A stretch of DNA of 64,000 nucleotides from JAJDXW01 sp965223775 (GCA_965223775.1 OZ245021.1:3658001-3722000); one strand, 5' to 3'. Shown: positions 16,165 to 25,508, numbered from the stretch's first letter. Numbers and translations are program-made. The notes: a model not told the origin generated them from the letters alone.

Positions 16165-16385
16165 GGGACTCCCCTCGAGATTTCCGCCGCGAATTCTAAA
16201 CCGGATTCGGCATCGCCCCTTGTGTCGGACGCAGCGGGCCTCTCGACACGACCGCCGGAGCCTGCCCTCGGCTGCCGTCACTCCGACACTCGGCCGGCAT
16301 CCCCCGGCACTCATCACGCACCCGGCCGGCACATCTCGCCCTCGCCTCCTGCCGGTCCGCGCCGCGGACAGCGATGCACGGCATC

Positions 16386-16421
16386 GGGACGGGGGAACGG
16401 GGGGAACGGGGGGACGGGGGA
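16386..16421 (+). repeat. G-tract array with quadruplex potential
   Basis: Five runs of 3-6 guanines separated by ac or aac (gggacgggggaacgggggga and onward) lie between the divergent dienelactone hydrolase and enoyl-CoA hydratase genes. The arrangement satisfies the simple G3+N1-7 quadruplex rule and reads as a short tandem repeat of about 8-9 bases. Confidence 0.7.
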
Positions 16422-16574
16422 CGAGGCGCCTCGCCCGTCCGGCCGCGGAGAGCCACGAACCGACCGATGCCGCGCTTCGCTCGGGGACAGAGATCGCTTT
16501 AGCATCCGCGGTTCGGGATTGCGGCGCCGAGGGGCGGCGCCGCTATCGATTTCACGACACCAGGGAGACGGAAC

Positions 16575-17345
16575 TTGGGCGAAATCCACATCGATCTGAA
16601 CGACAACCCCAACGGCGGCCGGGTCGCGACGGTCTGCTACGACAACGAAGCGAAGCTCAACGTGGTGGCGAAGGACGACGCCGACGCGCTGGCCGCCGCC
16701 ATCGAGCGCGTGGGCGCAAGTCCCGACGTGAGGGCCATGGTGCTGCGCGGCCAGGGCGAGCGGGCCCTCATCGGCGGCGCGGACATCGGGTTCATGGTGG
16801 ACGTGACGCCGGAAGCGGCCCGACCCTTCATCACCTCGATCCATGACGTATGCGACGCGATCCGCCGCACGCCCGTCCCGGTGGTGGCCAGGATATCGGG
16901 CTACTGCCTGGGGGCAGGTCTGGAGATCGCGGCCTCCTGCGACCTCCGGGTCGCCGATGCGACCGCGAAGCTCGGCATGCCCGAGGTCCAGGTCGGTCTC
17001 CCTTCCGTCATCGAGGCCGCCCTGCTTCCTCGTCTCGTCGGCTGGGGGCGCGCCGCCCGGCTCGTCTACACCGGCGAGATCATCGGGGCCGAGCAGGCCT
17101 GCGACTGGGGGCTCGTCGAATCACTCGTCCCGCAAGGAGAGATCGACGACGCGATCGCCCGGACGGTGGACATGATCTGCTCCGCCGGACCCATCGCGAT
17201 CCGCCTCCAGAAGGAGTTGCTTCGCGATTGGGAAGAGCTTCCGCTCCGGGACGCGGTGCAGCGTGGCATCGACTGCCTCTCGAAGGGCTTCGCGAGCGGC
17301 GAGCCGCGCGAGCGGATGCGCGCCTTCCTCGACCGGAAACGCTGA
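16575..17345 (+). CDS. Enoyl-CoA hydratase/isomerase-family protein
   Basis: A 256-residue crotonase-fold protein. Oxyanion-hole segments are seen in LIGGADIGFM and GYCLGAGLEIAASCDLR, and the acid region in MPEVQVGLPSVIEAALLPRL. The start is a TTG at 16575 with gggaga upstream; no ATG fits the family N-terminus. It would act on enoyl-CoA intermediates in fatty or aromatic acid breakdown. Whether it is a true hydratase or an isomerase cannot be decided from sequence alone. Confidence 0.85.
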   Translation: MGEIHIDLNDNPNGGRVATVCYDNEAKLNVVAKDDADALAAAIERVGASPDVRAMVLRGQGERALIGGADIGFMVDVTPEAARPFITSIHDVCDAIRRTPVPVVARISGYCLGAGLEIAASCDLRVADATAKLGMPEVQVGLPSVIEAALLPRLVGWGRAARLVYTGEIIGAEQACDWGLVESLVPQGEIDDAIARTVDMICSAGPIAIRLQKELLRDWEELPLRDAVQRGIDCLSKGFASGEPRERMRAFLDRKR

Positions 17346-17561
17346 CGCCGATCCCGGGACGTTGAACGGTCCTCGAAGCCGGCGGCACCTGCAGTCAGCC
17401 CCGCCGCGTGTCCGCCGCGAGCCGCTTTGCAGCGGCGCTGCCGGAAGCATGGCGATCGAGCTCGTTGGGGGCGACGCGGGCGAGAAGGTCAGGCAAGCTC
17501 ACCCCTTCGTCCCGAACCGGTCACAATCGCCGGACCCGGGCATCAGGGAAATGGAAAGCGC

Positions 17562-18038
17562 GTGGATGTGAAGCAGACGCTCACTCTCGACGTCAACGGG
17601 AATTCACACACGATCGGCGTGGAACCCGACACCCCGCTCGCCCTCGCGCTGCGCAATCGGCTCGGGCTCACGGGGGTCAAGGTGGGTTGCAGCCTCGAGC
17701 AGTGCGGCGCGTGCGCGGTGCTCGTGGACGGGGAGTCGACGCTTGCCTGCGTGCGCCCGGCGGCCGACTTCGAGGGCCGGCGCATCGAGACCGTCGAAGG
17801 GCTCGGAACCCCGAAGGAGCCGGGGCGGGTCCAGCAGGCGCTCATCGACGCACGCGCCGCGCAGTGTGGGTACTGCACGCCCGGGCTCGTGGTCGCGATT
17901 ACCGGCCTGCTGCGCAAGGGTCCGCATCCCGGCGAGCGTGCGATCCGCGCCGCCCTCGATCCGCATCTCTGCCGGTGCGGCGCGCATCCGAGCGTGCTGC
18001 GGGCGGTGCGACAGCTAGCCACGGAGAAACCTCGATGA
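17562..18038 (+). CDS. Molybdenum hydroxylase small subunit, two [2Fe-2S] clusters
   Basis: A 158-residue xanthine-oxidase-family iron-sulfur subunit. The plant-ferredoxin-type cluster ligands are in GCSLEQCGACAVLVDG with a later Cys (LAC), and the second cluster ligands are in CGYCTPG and CRCG. This subunit passes electrons from the molybdenum site to an acceptor. The GTG at 17562 is chosen (VDVKQTLTL) with an aaatggaaag purine run upstream. Its stop overlaps the large-subunit ATG by 4 bases (ATGA). No FAD subunit gene is nearby, as in IorAB-type or aldehyde-dehydrogenase-type two-subunit enzymes. Confidence 0.9.
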   Translation: MDVKQTLTLDVNGNSHTIGVEPDTPLALALRNRLGLTGVKVGCSLEQCGACAVLVDGESTLACVRPAADFEGRRIETVEGLGTPKEPGRVQQALIDARAAQCGYCTPGLVVAITGLLRKGPHPGERAIRAALDPHLCRCGAHPSVLRAVRQLATEKPR

Positions 18039-20179
18039 CCGCCAACCCGAGCCTCGCGGAGCACTCCCGCGTCGAGGACTGGATCACCGTCCGACCCGAC
18101 GGCTACGTCGAGGTTCGCACCGGCAAGGTGGAGATCGGACAGCGCATTGCCACCGCCGTCGCACTGGTCGCCGCCCGCGAGCTGGGTGTGCCCTTCGACC
18201 GTATCGTAATGGTTCCCCCACGGACTGGCGTGTCGCCCGACGAAGGCTATACCTCGGGCAGCAACTCGATGGAGCAATCGGGCCGGGCCGTGCGCCTCGC
18301 CGCGGCTACCGCCCGTCGCGAACTGCTGGCGCGCGCCGCCAAACGCCTCGATGTCGACGCCGCCACTCTGGAGACAGGCGATGGGCTGGTGCGCTCGCGC
18401 GAGACGAACCGGTCGCTTCGCGTCGGCGAGCTGGTCGAAGACGCGCCCCTCGCGCTCCCGATCGACCCGGAGGCCCCGCCGTTCTCGGGCACCGAGAAAG
18501 GGTCGCGTTCCCCGCCCATCGAGCCGCTTCACTTGCGCGGGCTCGTGACCGGCTCGCTCCGTTTCGTTCATGACCTTCGCCCCGCGGACCTGCTGCACGC
18601 GCGGGTCGTCCGCCCGCCGCACTACCACGCCGCCCTCGCGGCGCTTCCCGGCGGAATCGAGGCAGGACTCGAAGGTGCCCGGCTCATCCGCGACGGCAGC
18701 TTCCTCGCGGTGGCGGCCGAGGACGAGCATCGGGCGATCCGGGCCGCCGCGCGCGTAGCCGCCGCCGCGCGGTGGCGCTCGGCGCGCGGGTTGGACGAAC
18801 GGCCTCCGCCGAAACAGCTCCTCGGAAACCGGCGCGAGAGCTTTCCGGTGCGGGACTTCCAGCCGCGCGAGGAGCCGGTACCAGAGTCGCCACCGGATGC
18901 ACCGCGCACGATACGCGCGGTCTACGAGCGCCCCTACCAGATGCACGGCTCTCTCGCTCCGTCGGCCGCGCTTGCCCGCCTCGCCGGCGGGGTCCTGACC
19001 GTGTGGACTCACTCGCAGGGGATCTACCCTCTGCGGGCGGCGGTCGCGGAGATACTTGGCCTCGATCCCGACGCGGTGCACGTCGTACACGCGCCCGGCG
19101 CCGGCTGTTACGGGCACAACGGCTCCGACGACGCCGCGCTCGAGGCGGCCCTCATCGCCCGCGCGATCCCCGGTCGCCCCGTGCTGCTCCAGTGGTCGCG
19201 CGAGGACGAGCACGCCTGGGAGCCCTACGGCCCCGCAATGCGGATAGAGCTTTGCGCCCATCTTGGCCGCGGCGGGGACGTTCGCTACTGGTCCCACGAG
19301 ACGTACAGCGACACCCACGTAATGCGCTCACGGCCGACCCTCGCCGGGTCGCCGGCCGGTCTGTTCCTTGCGCCGCGATACCTCGCGCACCCGGCGCACG
19401 AGCCCGCACGGGCCCCGAACCTGACGGCAAACGGCGGCATCCACCGCAACGCCACCCCGCCCTACGCCTTCTCCGAGACCCGCATCGTCAAGCACCTCGT
19501 GCACGACCTGCCGCTCCGGGTCTCCGCCCTCCGCACCCTCGGTGCGTACGCCAACGTTTTCGCCGCCGAGTCATTCATGGACGAGCTGGCGCACGAGGCG
19601 GGCACGGACCCGTTCGCCTACCGCCGCCGCCACCTCGAAGACGCGCGCACCCGCGCGGTGCTCGAGGCCGCCGCCGAGCGCTTCGGCTGGACGGCGCGGC
19701 CGGCGGGCGGAGACGGCACCGGCCGCGGGCTCGCGGTGGCGCGTTACAAGAACCTGAAGAGCTACTGCGCCGTCGCGGTGGAAGTGCAGGTCGGCGGCGA
19801 CGCAAGGGTCGTACTGCGGCGGGCGGTGATCGCGGTGGACGCGGGAGAGATCGTCGACCCCGACGGGCTCGCCGCGCAGCTCGAGGGCGGCTTCGTGCAG
19901 GCCGCGAGCTGGACCCTCCTCGAATCGGTCGCCTGGAACCGCGACGGCATCACCAGCCGGGATTGGGACAGCTACCCGATCATCCGCTTCGGCGATATTC
20001 CGGAGATCGAGACGGTGCTCGTGGACCGGCCCGGCGAGCCCTTCCTCGGGGCCGGCGAAGCATCCTGCGGCCCCGCCGGAGCGGCAATCGCGAACGCGGT
20101 CTTCGACGCGACCGGGATCCGCGCCCGCCGCCTTCCCCTCACCCCGCAACACCTCCGCGAGGCCGCCGCCGAAGCCTGA
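18035..20179 (+). CDS. Molybdopterin-binding large subunit of a xanthine-oxidase-family hydroxylase
   Basis: A 714-residue aldehyde oxidase/xanthine dehydrogenase-type molybdopterin subunit. It contains the start motif DGYVEVRTGKVEIGQ, a central APGAGCYGHNGSDDAALEAA cofactor-binding loop and near the C-terminus GAGEASCGPAGAAIANA, whose Glu is the usual catalytic base. With the upstream [2Fe-2S] protein it would hydroxylate an aldehyde or N-heterocycle in the cytoplasm or periplasm; no Tat signal is seen. The substrate is unknown. The final 208 bases are overlapped in antisense by the tail of the 782-codon ORF on the other strand. Confidence 0.88.
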   Translation: MTANPSLAEHSRVEDWITVRPDGYVEVRTGKVEIGQRIATAVALVAARELGVPFDRIVMVPPRTGVSPDEGYTSGSNSMEQSGRAVRLAAATARRELLARAAKRLDVDAATLETGDGLVRSRETNRSLRVGELVEDAPLALPIDPEAPPFSGTEKGSRSPPIEPLHLRGLVTGSLRFVHDLRPADLLHARVVRPPHYHAALAALPGGIEAGLEGARLIRDGSFLAVAAEDEHRAIRAAARVAAAARWRSARGLDERPPPKQLLGNRRESFPVRDFQPREEPVPESPPDAPRTIRAVYERPYQMHGSLAPSAALARLAGGVLTVWTHSQGIYPLRAAVAEILGLDPDAVHVVHAPGAGCYGHNGSDDAALEAALIARAIPGRPVLLQWSREDEHAWEPYGPAMRIELCAHLGRGGDVRYWSHETYSDTHVMRSRPTLAGSPAGLFLAPRYLAHPAHEPARAPNLTANGGIHRNATPPYAFSETRIVKHLVHDLPLRVSALRTLGAYANVFAAESFMDELAHEAGTDPFAYRRRHLEDARTRAVLEAAAERFGWTARPAGGDGTGRGLAVARYKNLKSYCAVAVEVQVGGDARVVLRRAVIAVDAGEIVDPDGLAAQLEGGFVQAASWTLLESVAWNRDGITSRDWDSYPIIRFGDIPEIETVLVDRPGEPFLGAGEASCGPAGAAIANAVFDATGIRARRLPLTPQHLREAAAEA

Positions 20180-22320
20180 CCGTCCTGCTCAGCTCGCCCC
20201 CGGCCTGCACACGAACACGCCCGGAGACCTCGTCGGGGGATGAACAGAAAGCCTCCCGACGTCTTTGACCCGACCCCATGTAACGGGTTGGGGCGAGACG
20301 GCCACCAGGACAGGTGCGCGCCGCCATCCCCGAGGTGCTCGGTGAGCCGAGCGAGCCAGCGCACCGCGTCGGGAGCCCATGCGGACTGACACCGGCGCGA
20401 GGCGGCGGCGCCGAGCCACTCCGGCGGCACCGTGTGCGTGTCCCTCTGGGCCCAGATGAGATCGTCGGCCGCGTTGGCGTGATGAAGAGAGCACCGATCA
20501 CGATCAGCGTAGCGACCGACGACGTCGGCCACCGTCGCGAGCACGTCCACCGGTCCGGAGCCGACGCGCACCATCTCGACGATGACGCGCTCGGCGAGCT
20601 CGAGGCTCTCCACGCGCCCATCCTCACCGATGCCGGCGAGGATGCGAGTGAGCAAGGCGAGGTCCGTCGGCGCGCCCTCGGTGAGACGCACGGCCTCGCG
20701 CGCGGGCTCGACGGCGTCGCGGTGCCGCCCATGCTCGTGCAGAACGCGCGCCAAGGTCGTCCACGCGAGGGTCCGGCCGGGATAGGCGCGGGGGAGAGCC
20801 TGTGCCGTGCGCTCGCCCGCGATCGAGTGCCCGGCAGCCATCTCGGCATGGGCAAGGGCAGACCATGCCTCGACTCCTGGCGTGCGGTGACAGGTGTCGA
20901 CGGCAGCGCGATGCTTTGCCCGCGCCGATGCTATCGTGTCGAACCGGTTCCGAGCGTCAACCGCCCGGTCGCTGGTGAGGTCGGCGAGGATGGCATTCGC
21001 CCAGTCCGCGTCGCCACGTCGCCAGTGGTGCTCGGCGAGACAGACCTCGGCGTACTCGCGGCGACCGGCATCGTCCATAAGGACGGCTGCGCGCCTCACC
21101 TCCTCAAGGTGGACAAGCGTCGCGTCGTGCTCGCCGCGCGATTCGGTCTCGGCCGCGCGGTCCAGGGCGACGCACATCCGGAGGTCCGGATCGACCGAGC
21201 CGTACCTCGCGAGAACGCCGTTGAGGCGGCGCATGAGGTCCAGGCGCTCGAGCGCCTCGGGACGGCGGGCACCGTGGACCTCGTAGTAGATGTTCTGAAC
21301 CGCCCCGGGGACGGGCTCGTAGTCACGCTCGAGCCGGATGCGGCGCATGCGGCAGATCTCGCAGACGAGGGCGAGCGCCGTCGGCGGCAGCGAATCGCGC
21401 TCTCCCTCGCCGCTCCACACCGCCTCGACCGTCGCGAGGATCTCGGCGAGGGTCGCCATTTCGCAGGACCGGATGCAGCCACTGAGCTCGTCCGCGTCAA
21501 GGCCCGGACCCGGGCACCACGCCGCGAAGCTCTCGACCGGGAGCGGTACGTCGTCGATGCGGCCCTCGGCCACCCCCTCGCGAATGCGGTCCCAGGCGTC
21601 GGGAGAGCGTTCGACGTGCCGATCGAGCCCGTGCTCGGACCGGAGCACGAACGCGTAATGCGTGACGGCCCAGAGGACCGAGCAAACGAGAACGACGACA
21701 AGCTCGAGCCCATCTTCGCCATCTTCGTTGGCATCGCGCCGAGACTGAAGGCGTTCGCGCGCAAGACCGGCGAGCGTACGATTGCCAGTCACCTCGCACG
21801 CGCCGATGAGAGCGGTCCAGAGAGCGCGGGTCGTCTCCTCGGGCAGCGGGCACACGCTGACGGCCCGATCGAACGAGGCGATGGACACGGACACCGCGTC
21901 TTCGCCGGTACCGGCGAGGCGGGCGGCGCGCTCGGCCCAGACCTTGACGAGGAGAACGAGGGCCTCTTGCGCTCGGTCGGTGGTGATCTCCCGGTCGCCA
22001 GCGACGCTTCGTGCCGCCACGAAGAGGCTACCCCGATCCGAAGCGAGGGCATCGACCAGGGACAGCCCATGACGCTCACGGCACTCGGCCTCGTCGCGGC
22101 AGCCGATCCAGGCGAGAATGAGCCGGTCGTACCCGAGGTGAAGGGATGCTCCCTCGCCAGCGGCATCGGCATGGGCGAGGAGCGAGAGGGTGCCGCGCCA
22201 CACCTCCGGGCAGAGGCTTGTGCCCTCGACGTCGAGTAGGGCGGTCTCGTCCGCGGTGGGGTCGATGCGGTGAGCGAACGCGTGGAGCGCGGTCAGGGCG
22301 GCGATCGTCAGCGCGTGCAT
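19972..22320 (-). CDS. Large TPR-like protein of unknown function
   Basis: A 782-codon ORF from the ATG at 22320 (MHALTIAALTALHAFAHR). It is alpha-helical in character. The region around residues 490-640 has degenerate TPR-like repeats (EAWSALAHAEMAAGH, LAWTTLARVLHEHGRHRDAVEPA), and a possible hydrophobic helix LELVVVLVCSVLWAVTHYAF lies near residue 230. Coding character fades after about position 20290, next to a short inverted repeat, and the last 100 codons run antisense through the molybdopterin-subunit gene, so the native stop was probably lost. It follows the zinc-ribbon gene by 135 bases and likely belongs with the VirD4-like ATPase. No precise family was recognised. Confidence 0.6.
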   Translation of the reverse strand: MHALTIAALTALHAFAHRIDPTADETALLDVEGTSLCPEVWRGTLSLLAHADAAGEGASLHLGYDRLILAWIGCRDEAECRERHGLSLVDALASDRGSLFVAARSVAGDREITTDRAQEALVLLVKVWAERAARLAGTGEDAVSVSIASFDRAVSVCPLPEETTRALWTALIGACEVTGNRTLAGLARERLQSRRDANEDGEDGLELVVVLVCSVLWAVTHYAFVLRSEHGLDRHVERSPDAWDRIREGVAEGRIDDVPLPVESFAAWCPGPGLDADELSGCIRSCEMATLAEILATVEAVWSGEGERDSLPPTALALVCEICRMRRIRLERDYEPVPGAVQNIYYEVHGARRPEALERLDLMRRLNGVLARYGSVDPDLRMCVALDRAAETESRGEHDATLVHLEEVRRAAVLMDDAGRREYAEVCLAEHHWRRGDADWANAILADLTSDRAVDARNRFDTIASARAKHRAAVDTCHRTPGVEAWSALAHAEMAAGHSIAGERTAQALPRAYPGRTLAWTTLARVLHEHGRHRDAVEPAREAVRLTEGAPTDLALLTRILAGIGEDGRVESLELAERVIVEMVRVGSGPVDVLATVADVVGRYADRDRCSLHHANAADDLIWAQRDTHTVPPEWLGAAASRRCQSAWAPDAVRWLARLTEHLGDGGAHLSWWPSRPNPLHGVGSKTSGGFLFIPRRGLRACSCAGRGRAEQDGQASAAASRRCCGVRGRRRARIPVASKTAFAIAAPAGPQDASPAPRKGSPGRSTSTVSISGISPKRMIG
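20262..20300. repeat. REP-like short inverted repeat at island edge
   Basis: The sequence gacccgaccccatgtaacgggttggggcgag holds a small imperfect inverted repeat around atgtaac. Its gacccgacccc core resembles the REP-like motifs at 5292-5390. It marks the point where the TPR-like ORF appears to lose its native end. Confidence 0.35.
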
Positions 22321-22455
22321 GGCAAGGGCTCCTGTCGGTCGTCGAGGCGCATGCGTGGGCACAGAACGGTCGTGAACTCCAGATAGGCAGGACGGGTCCA
22401 AGGCCGGTTTCGATTGCGCTTCATGCGCCGACCACGGGCGCATCCCTTCGACCGC

Positions 22456-23205
22456 CTACGCATCGGACTCGTCCTCGAAGAACCCACGCCGGTCGGCCAG
22501 CAGGTAGTCGAGCGGTCGAAGACCGTCGCACCCTTCGTCGAGAAGGAGGCTCGCCAACGTCGCGAGGGTGCGAAGGGTCGATAGCGGACCCGGATCCGGC
22601 AGCCACCACGTGGTCAGGGGCTGCAACGGGCGACCGAACGCCCGCTGCCACGGAACCTCTTCGAAAGTCGCGCACGAGAGATCGTCCCCGAGCGCGCACG
22701 CGCGGGCGACGTCGGCAAGCTCGGCATCGTCGAGAGCGACGAGGAGATGGAGCCGATCGAGCAGCGCGAGAACCGGAGGATCCCTCAACGTATGGTGCGC
22801 GACGCACACCTGGTGCCCGGCAAGCTGCGCTACCGCGGGCTCGAGCTCCAGACGCACGTCGAGCGGGTCGAGCCAGGGGCCGGCCCGCAAGATGTGCCTC
22901 GCCTCCCAGGCCACGCGGGCCTTGCCCTCCTGCGGCACGACAAGGCGAAACGGGAAGAAGGCGACCTCGGCCACCTGCTGGCGCTGGCCCAAGGCTCGCC
23001 GCGCAACGAGCGCGGCCTCGTAGAGCGACGACGGGCGCCCGTCCCCATCGCACGCGAGGAAGCAAAGGTCCTGGCAGGCCTGGCAGAGCCCGGTGACGTG
23101 AGCCTCGCGATAGCTCAACGCGTCCCTGAAGGACGCCGGACCAATGTGCGTTCCGCACATGCAGCACGGCCCTATTTCGCCGCGGCGGTACTCAGGAACG
23201 CTCAT
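22456..23205 (-). CDS. Zinc-ribbon-like protein of unknown function
   Basis: A 249-residue protein starting at the ATG at 23205. The N-terminus has two Cys pairs, GPCCMCGTHIG and GLCQACQDLC, about 27 residues apart, consistent with a zinc ribbon. The rest is alpha/beta with VAFFPFRLVVPQEGKARVAW and many Leu-rich stretches, but no enzyme motif was recognised. Its start lies inside the 3' end of the ATPase gene (14-base overlap), so the two are translationally coupled and probably work together. It may be an adaptor or regulator of the ATPase. Confidence 0.7.
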   Translation of the reverse strand: MSVPEYRRGEIGPCCMCGTHIGPASFRDALSYREAHVTGLCQACQDLCFLACDGDGRPSSLYEAALVARRALGQRQQVAEVAFFPFRLVVPQEGKARVAWEARHILRAGPWLDPLDVRLELEPAVAQLAGHQVCVAHHTLRDPPVLALLDRLHLLVALDDAELADVARACALGDDLSCATFEEVPWQRAFGRPLQPLTTWWLPDPGPLSTLRTLATLASLLLDEGCDGLRPLDYLLADRRGFFEDESDA

Positions 23206-25171
23206 GGCGCACCTCCTCGCGCGCGATGGGCGCAGGCAACAGCTTCGGAAGGGGCGTCTCGCGCGCTCGGTCGTCAAGCGTGAAGGGTTCAAGCTGCCGT
23301 CTCTCGAAACGGCCGTCCGCGAGCATCGCGTAGGATTCCCCTGTGCGCAGGGTCGAGACGGGGCGGACACGCACCAAACCGGCAAGGCCCGGTCGGTGCG
23401 GACAAAGGTCGTCCACCCGGCTCGCGGTCTTTGGATCCGTCGTCCGGAACACGAGCTTGTTCGCCGTGTTATTCCAGAGGATCTCGACCGCGCTCTCGTC
23501 CTGGCGAAAAGACCCGCCCCCGTGCGCGAGGGCATGCTCCAGGCTCGCGACGGACTGCGAAGCGAGCACGCAGAACGCGCCGAAGCTCCTGCACGTGTCG
23601 AGGAAGCTCTGCTCCCCGTGGAGCGGGTCCGACGTGATGAAGCGGTGGAACTCGTCCGCGACATAGCCGACGAGAGGTACATCATTCCCGCTCCTGGCAC
23701 GGTCCGCGTCGTCGAGAACCGACTCGAAAAAGAGCGCTTTCAAGGCCACGGCGACCATGGTGTCGAGGGCGTCGCGCGCGGGCTGAAAGAGCACGAGCGT
23801 CCCGGGGCCGCCATCACACACCAGCTGCGCGAAGTCGAGCCCGTTCCGGCTCTCGGCGAGGAACCCCGGCTCGCACCCGAAATACAACGTGCGCGCAATG
23901 GCAGGAGCCGCGAAGTCCTGGCAGATGATGCTCGCACTCGCCCGCACGCCCGCGTACTGGCCTCGCACCCTTGCCATCGGCTCCCAGTACTCGACGATGC
24001 GCCGGAGGACATCGCGCGCCTCGCCTGGTTCCTCGCCACGGTGCTTGAACCACGCTTCGGCGATACGTGCAAAGGGCCAGGATCGCGGGCTCGATGTCCT
24101 GCCACCAACGCTGAACGAGATCGCGCCGTCGCCAATGGGTGCAACGAGAGGCCCGTCAAGGACCCACGCGGCGAGGGCAAGGGCGTTCGGACCGCGCTCG
24201 TGAGACGTTCCCTGCACGCGCCGCAGGAGCTCGTCGAGCAAGACGAAGGCATCGACGTCGTCATTGGGGCAAGCCGCGCGGGGCTCGGCGTCGCGAGACG
24301 TGATCATCAGGATGAAGGCGAGCACACAGGTGGCGAGAGACGTCCCCTCCCGCGCGAAGAACTCGTCGTTGTCGCTCCCGGGAACGTGGTCCATGAGAAT
24401 CCGGGCGGGGCTCGATCTCACGAACGAGGCCACCCGGCAGAGGATCTTGAGCGCCGCGGTCTGCCAGCGACCGGCCCGGAGGTCCTCCTCGAGCGACCAG
24501 CGGGGGCCGGACATGAGGTTGACGACAGCCCGGTCGGCGCGAACGTGATGGAGGCGCTCCGGGGCCAGGCGCTCGAGCGCGGGACCGAGCTCAAGCTTCG
24601 GATCGATGACGAGTGCGCCGGCGATCTTGCCCGCAGGTGCACGCGCCATCGCGGCAACGACCGGGAGGATGGCCGAGGCCGTCTTGCCGGCGCCGGTCTC
24701 GCCGAGGACCAGGAGATGGCGCGTCAAGACCTCCCGGGGCACCTCGCCACCGGGAGGGAACAGGGAACCCCACTCTGGGACCGTCAGACCCGGGGTTCCC
24801 TTTGGCGCACAGTCCTGCACGCCGGGGGTCTCGAGCCGGTCGACGAGACGAAGGGTAAGCGCGAGCCGCGCCGAGATCAGGAGTTCCAGATCGCAAAGGC
24901 GGTGGTAGATCGCACCGAGCGCCTGGCGGTCGCCATCTCGGATGGCGCGCTCGACGTGCCGGCCGAGAGCCCGGGCGAGATGGCGGAGTTTGCGGCCTTT
25001 GGGACCGCGCCCTGACGGGAGGGCGGCGCACAGCCGCTCGAGCACCTCGCGGTCGGACCGCCCGGCCTCGTACGGCACCTCGCGGAGGGTGTCCCGATCG
25101 GCGAGCACCCGGTCGACGAGTGCACCCACCATCCGGTTGCCGGCCTCGCGAAGCGCTGCGGCGAGCTCCAT
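23192..25171 (-). CDS. VirD4/TraD-like conjugative-type ATPase
   Basis: A 659-residue P-loop ATPase. Walker A is LGETGAGKT (residues about 156-164), followed by a long insert. A Walker B-like VGYVADEFHRF and the FCVLASQSVASLEHAL motif resemble the DEF and ATQS regions of type IV coupling proteins (VirD4/TraD/TraG) that feed DNA or protein into a secretion channel. No clear N-terminal transmembrane helices are present, so it is more like soluble TraD/TrwB-core or HerA/FtsK-type pumps. The ATG at 25171 is used; a GTG at 25228 would add 19 residues. It heads a minus-strand cassette with the zinc-ribbon and TPR-like genes. No relaxase or mating-pair genes are visible. Confidence 0.75.
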   Translation of the reverse strand: MELAAALREAGNRMVGALVDRVLADRDTLREVPYEAGRSDREVLERLCAALPSGRGPKGRKLRHLARALGRHVERAIRDGDRQALGAIYHRLCDLELLISARLALTLRLVDRLETPGVQDCAPKGTPGLTVPEWGSLFPPGGEVPREVLTRHLLVLGETGAGKTASAILPVVAAMARAPAGKIAGALVIDPKLELGPALERLAPERLHHVRADRAVVNLMSGPRWSLEEDLRAGRWQTAALKILCRVASFVRSSPARILMDHVPGSDNDEFFAREGTSLATCVLAFILMITSRDAEPRAACPNDDVDAFVLLDELLRRVQGTSHERGPNALALAAWVLDGPLVAPIGDGAISFSVGGRTSSPRSWPFARIAEAWFKHRGEEPGEARDVLRRIVEYWEPMARVRGQYAGVRASASIICQDFAAPAIARTLYFGCEPGFLAESRNGLDFAQLVCDGGPGTLVLFQPARDALDTMVAVALKALFFESVLDDADRARSGNDVPLVGYVADEFHRFITSDPLHGEQSFLDTCRSFGAFCVLASQSVASLEHALAHGGGSFRQDESAVEILWNNTANKLVFRTTDPKTASRVDDLCPHRPGLAGLVRVRPVSTLRTGESYAMLADGRFERRQLEPFTLDDRARETPLPKLLPAPIAREEVRHERS

Positions 25172-25508
25172 GGACGATTGTGCGGTGTGTGTGGCGCCTT
25201 CCCCCGTTCGGAGTACCCGGAACACCACGGCCGCGAAGATTTCTCCGCCGACGGGCGCCCCGAAACGCCCGACGAAGCGCCGTCAGAGCCGCTCCACGCC
25301 CACGACCGGCCAAGCCAGATACCAGCAACCGCCTTCGAGGCCCCGGCCCGCCACACGATCAGCCTCTGCAATCCTCGGCCAACTTACTCCAGAGCGACGT
25401 TGGCCTGCGCCGTAACGACCCGTAATTTGCGTCCCTGACACGCCGAGCGTAGATTGCTCGGCACCACCAGAGAGCACCAGCACCCGAGCCACCACCGGTG
25501 CAGCGAAG
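25172..25508. other. Divergent control region
   Basis: About 340 bases separate the ATPase gene (minus) from the membrane-protein gene (plus) and must hold the promoters for both. Short ORFs here are Arg/Pro-rich shadows. The stretch 25420-25460 (gacccgtaatttgcgtccctgac) is the most AT-rich. No clear operator could be assigned. Confidence 0.4.

Noticed and set aside
16386..16421. CRISPR-like or VNTR array
   Set aside because: Only a 36-base run of short G-tracts, far too short and without spacers. No CRISPR array exists in the window.
20314..22239. 641-codon plus-strand ORF opposite the TPR-like gene
   Set aside because: Composition is antisense-like (Arg/Gly/Glu/His rich); the minus frame has hydrophobic periodicity and TPR-like helices. 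The choice is less certain than elsewhere because the TPR-like protein has no clear family.
23144..25015. 623-codon plus-strand ORF antisense to the VirD4-like ATPase
   Set aside because: No recognisable motif; the minus-strand frame has Walker A, Walker B and coupling-protein motifs.
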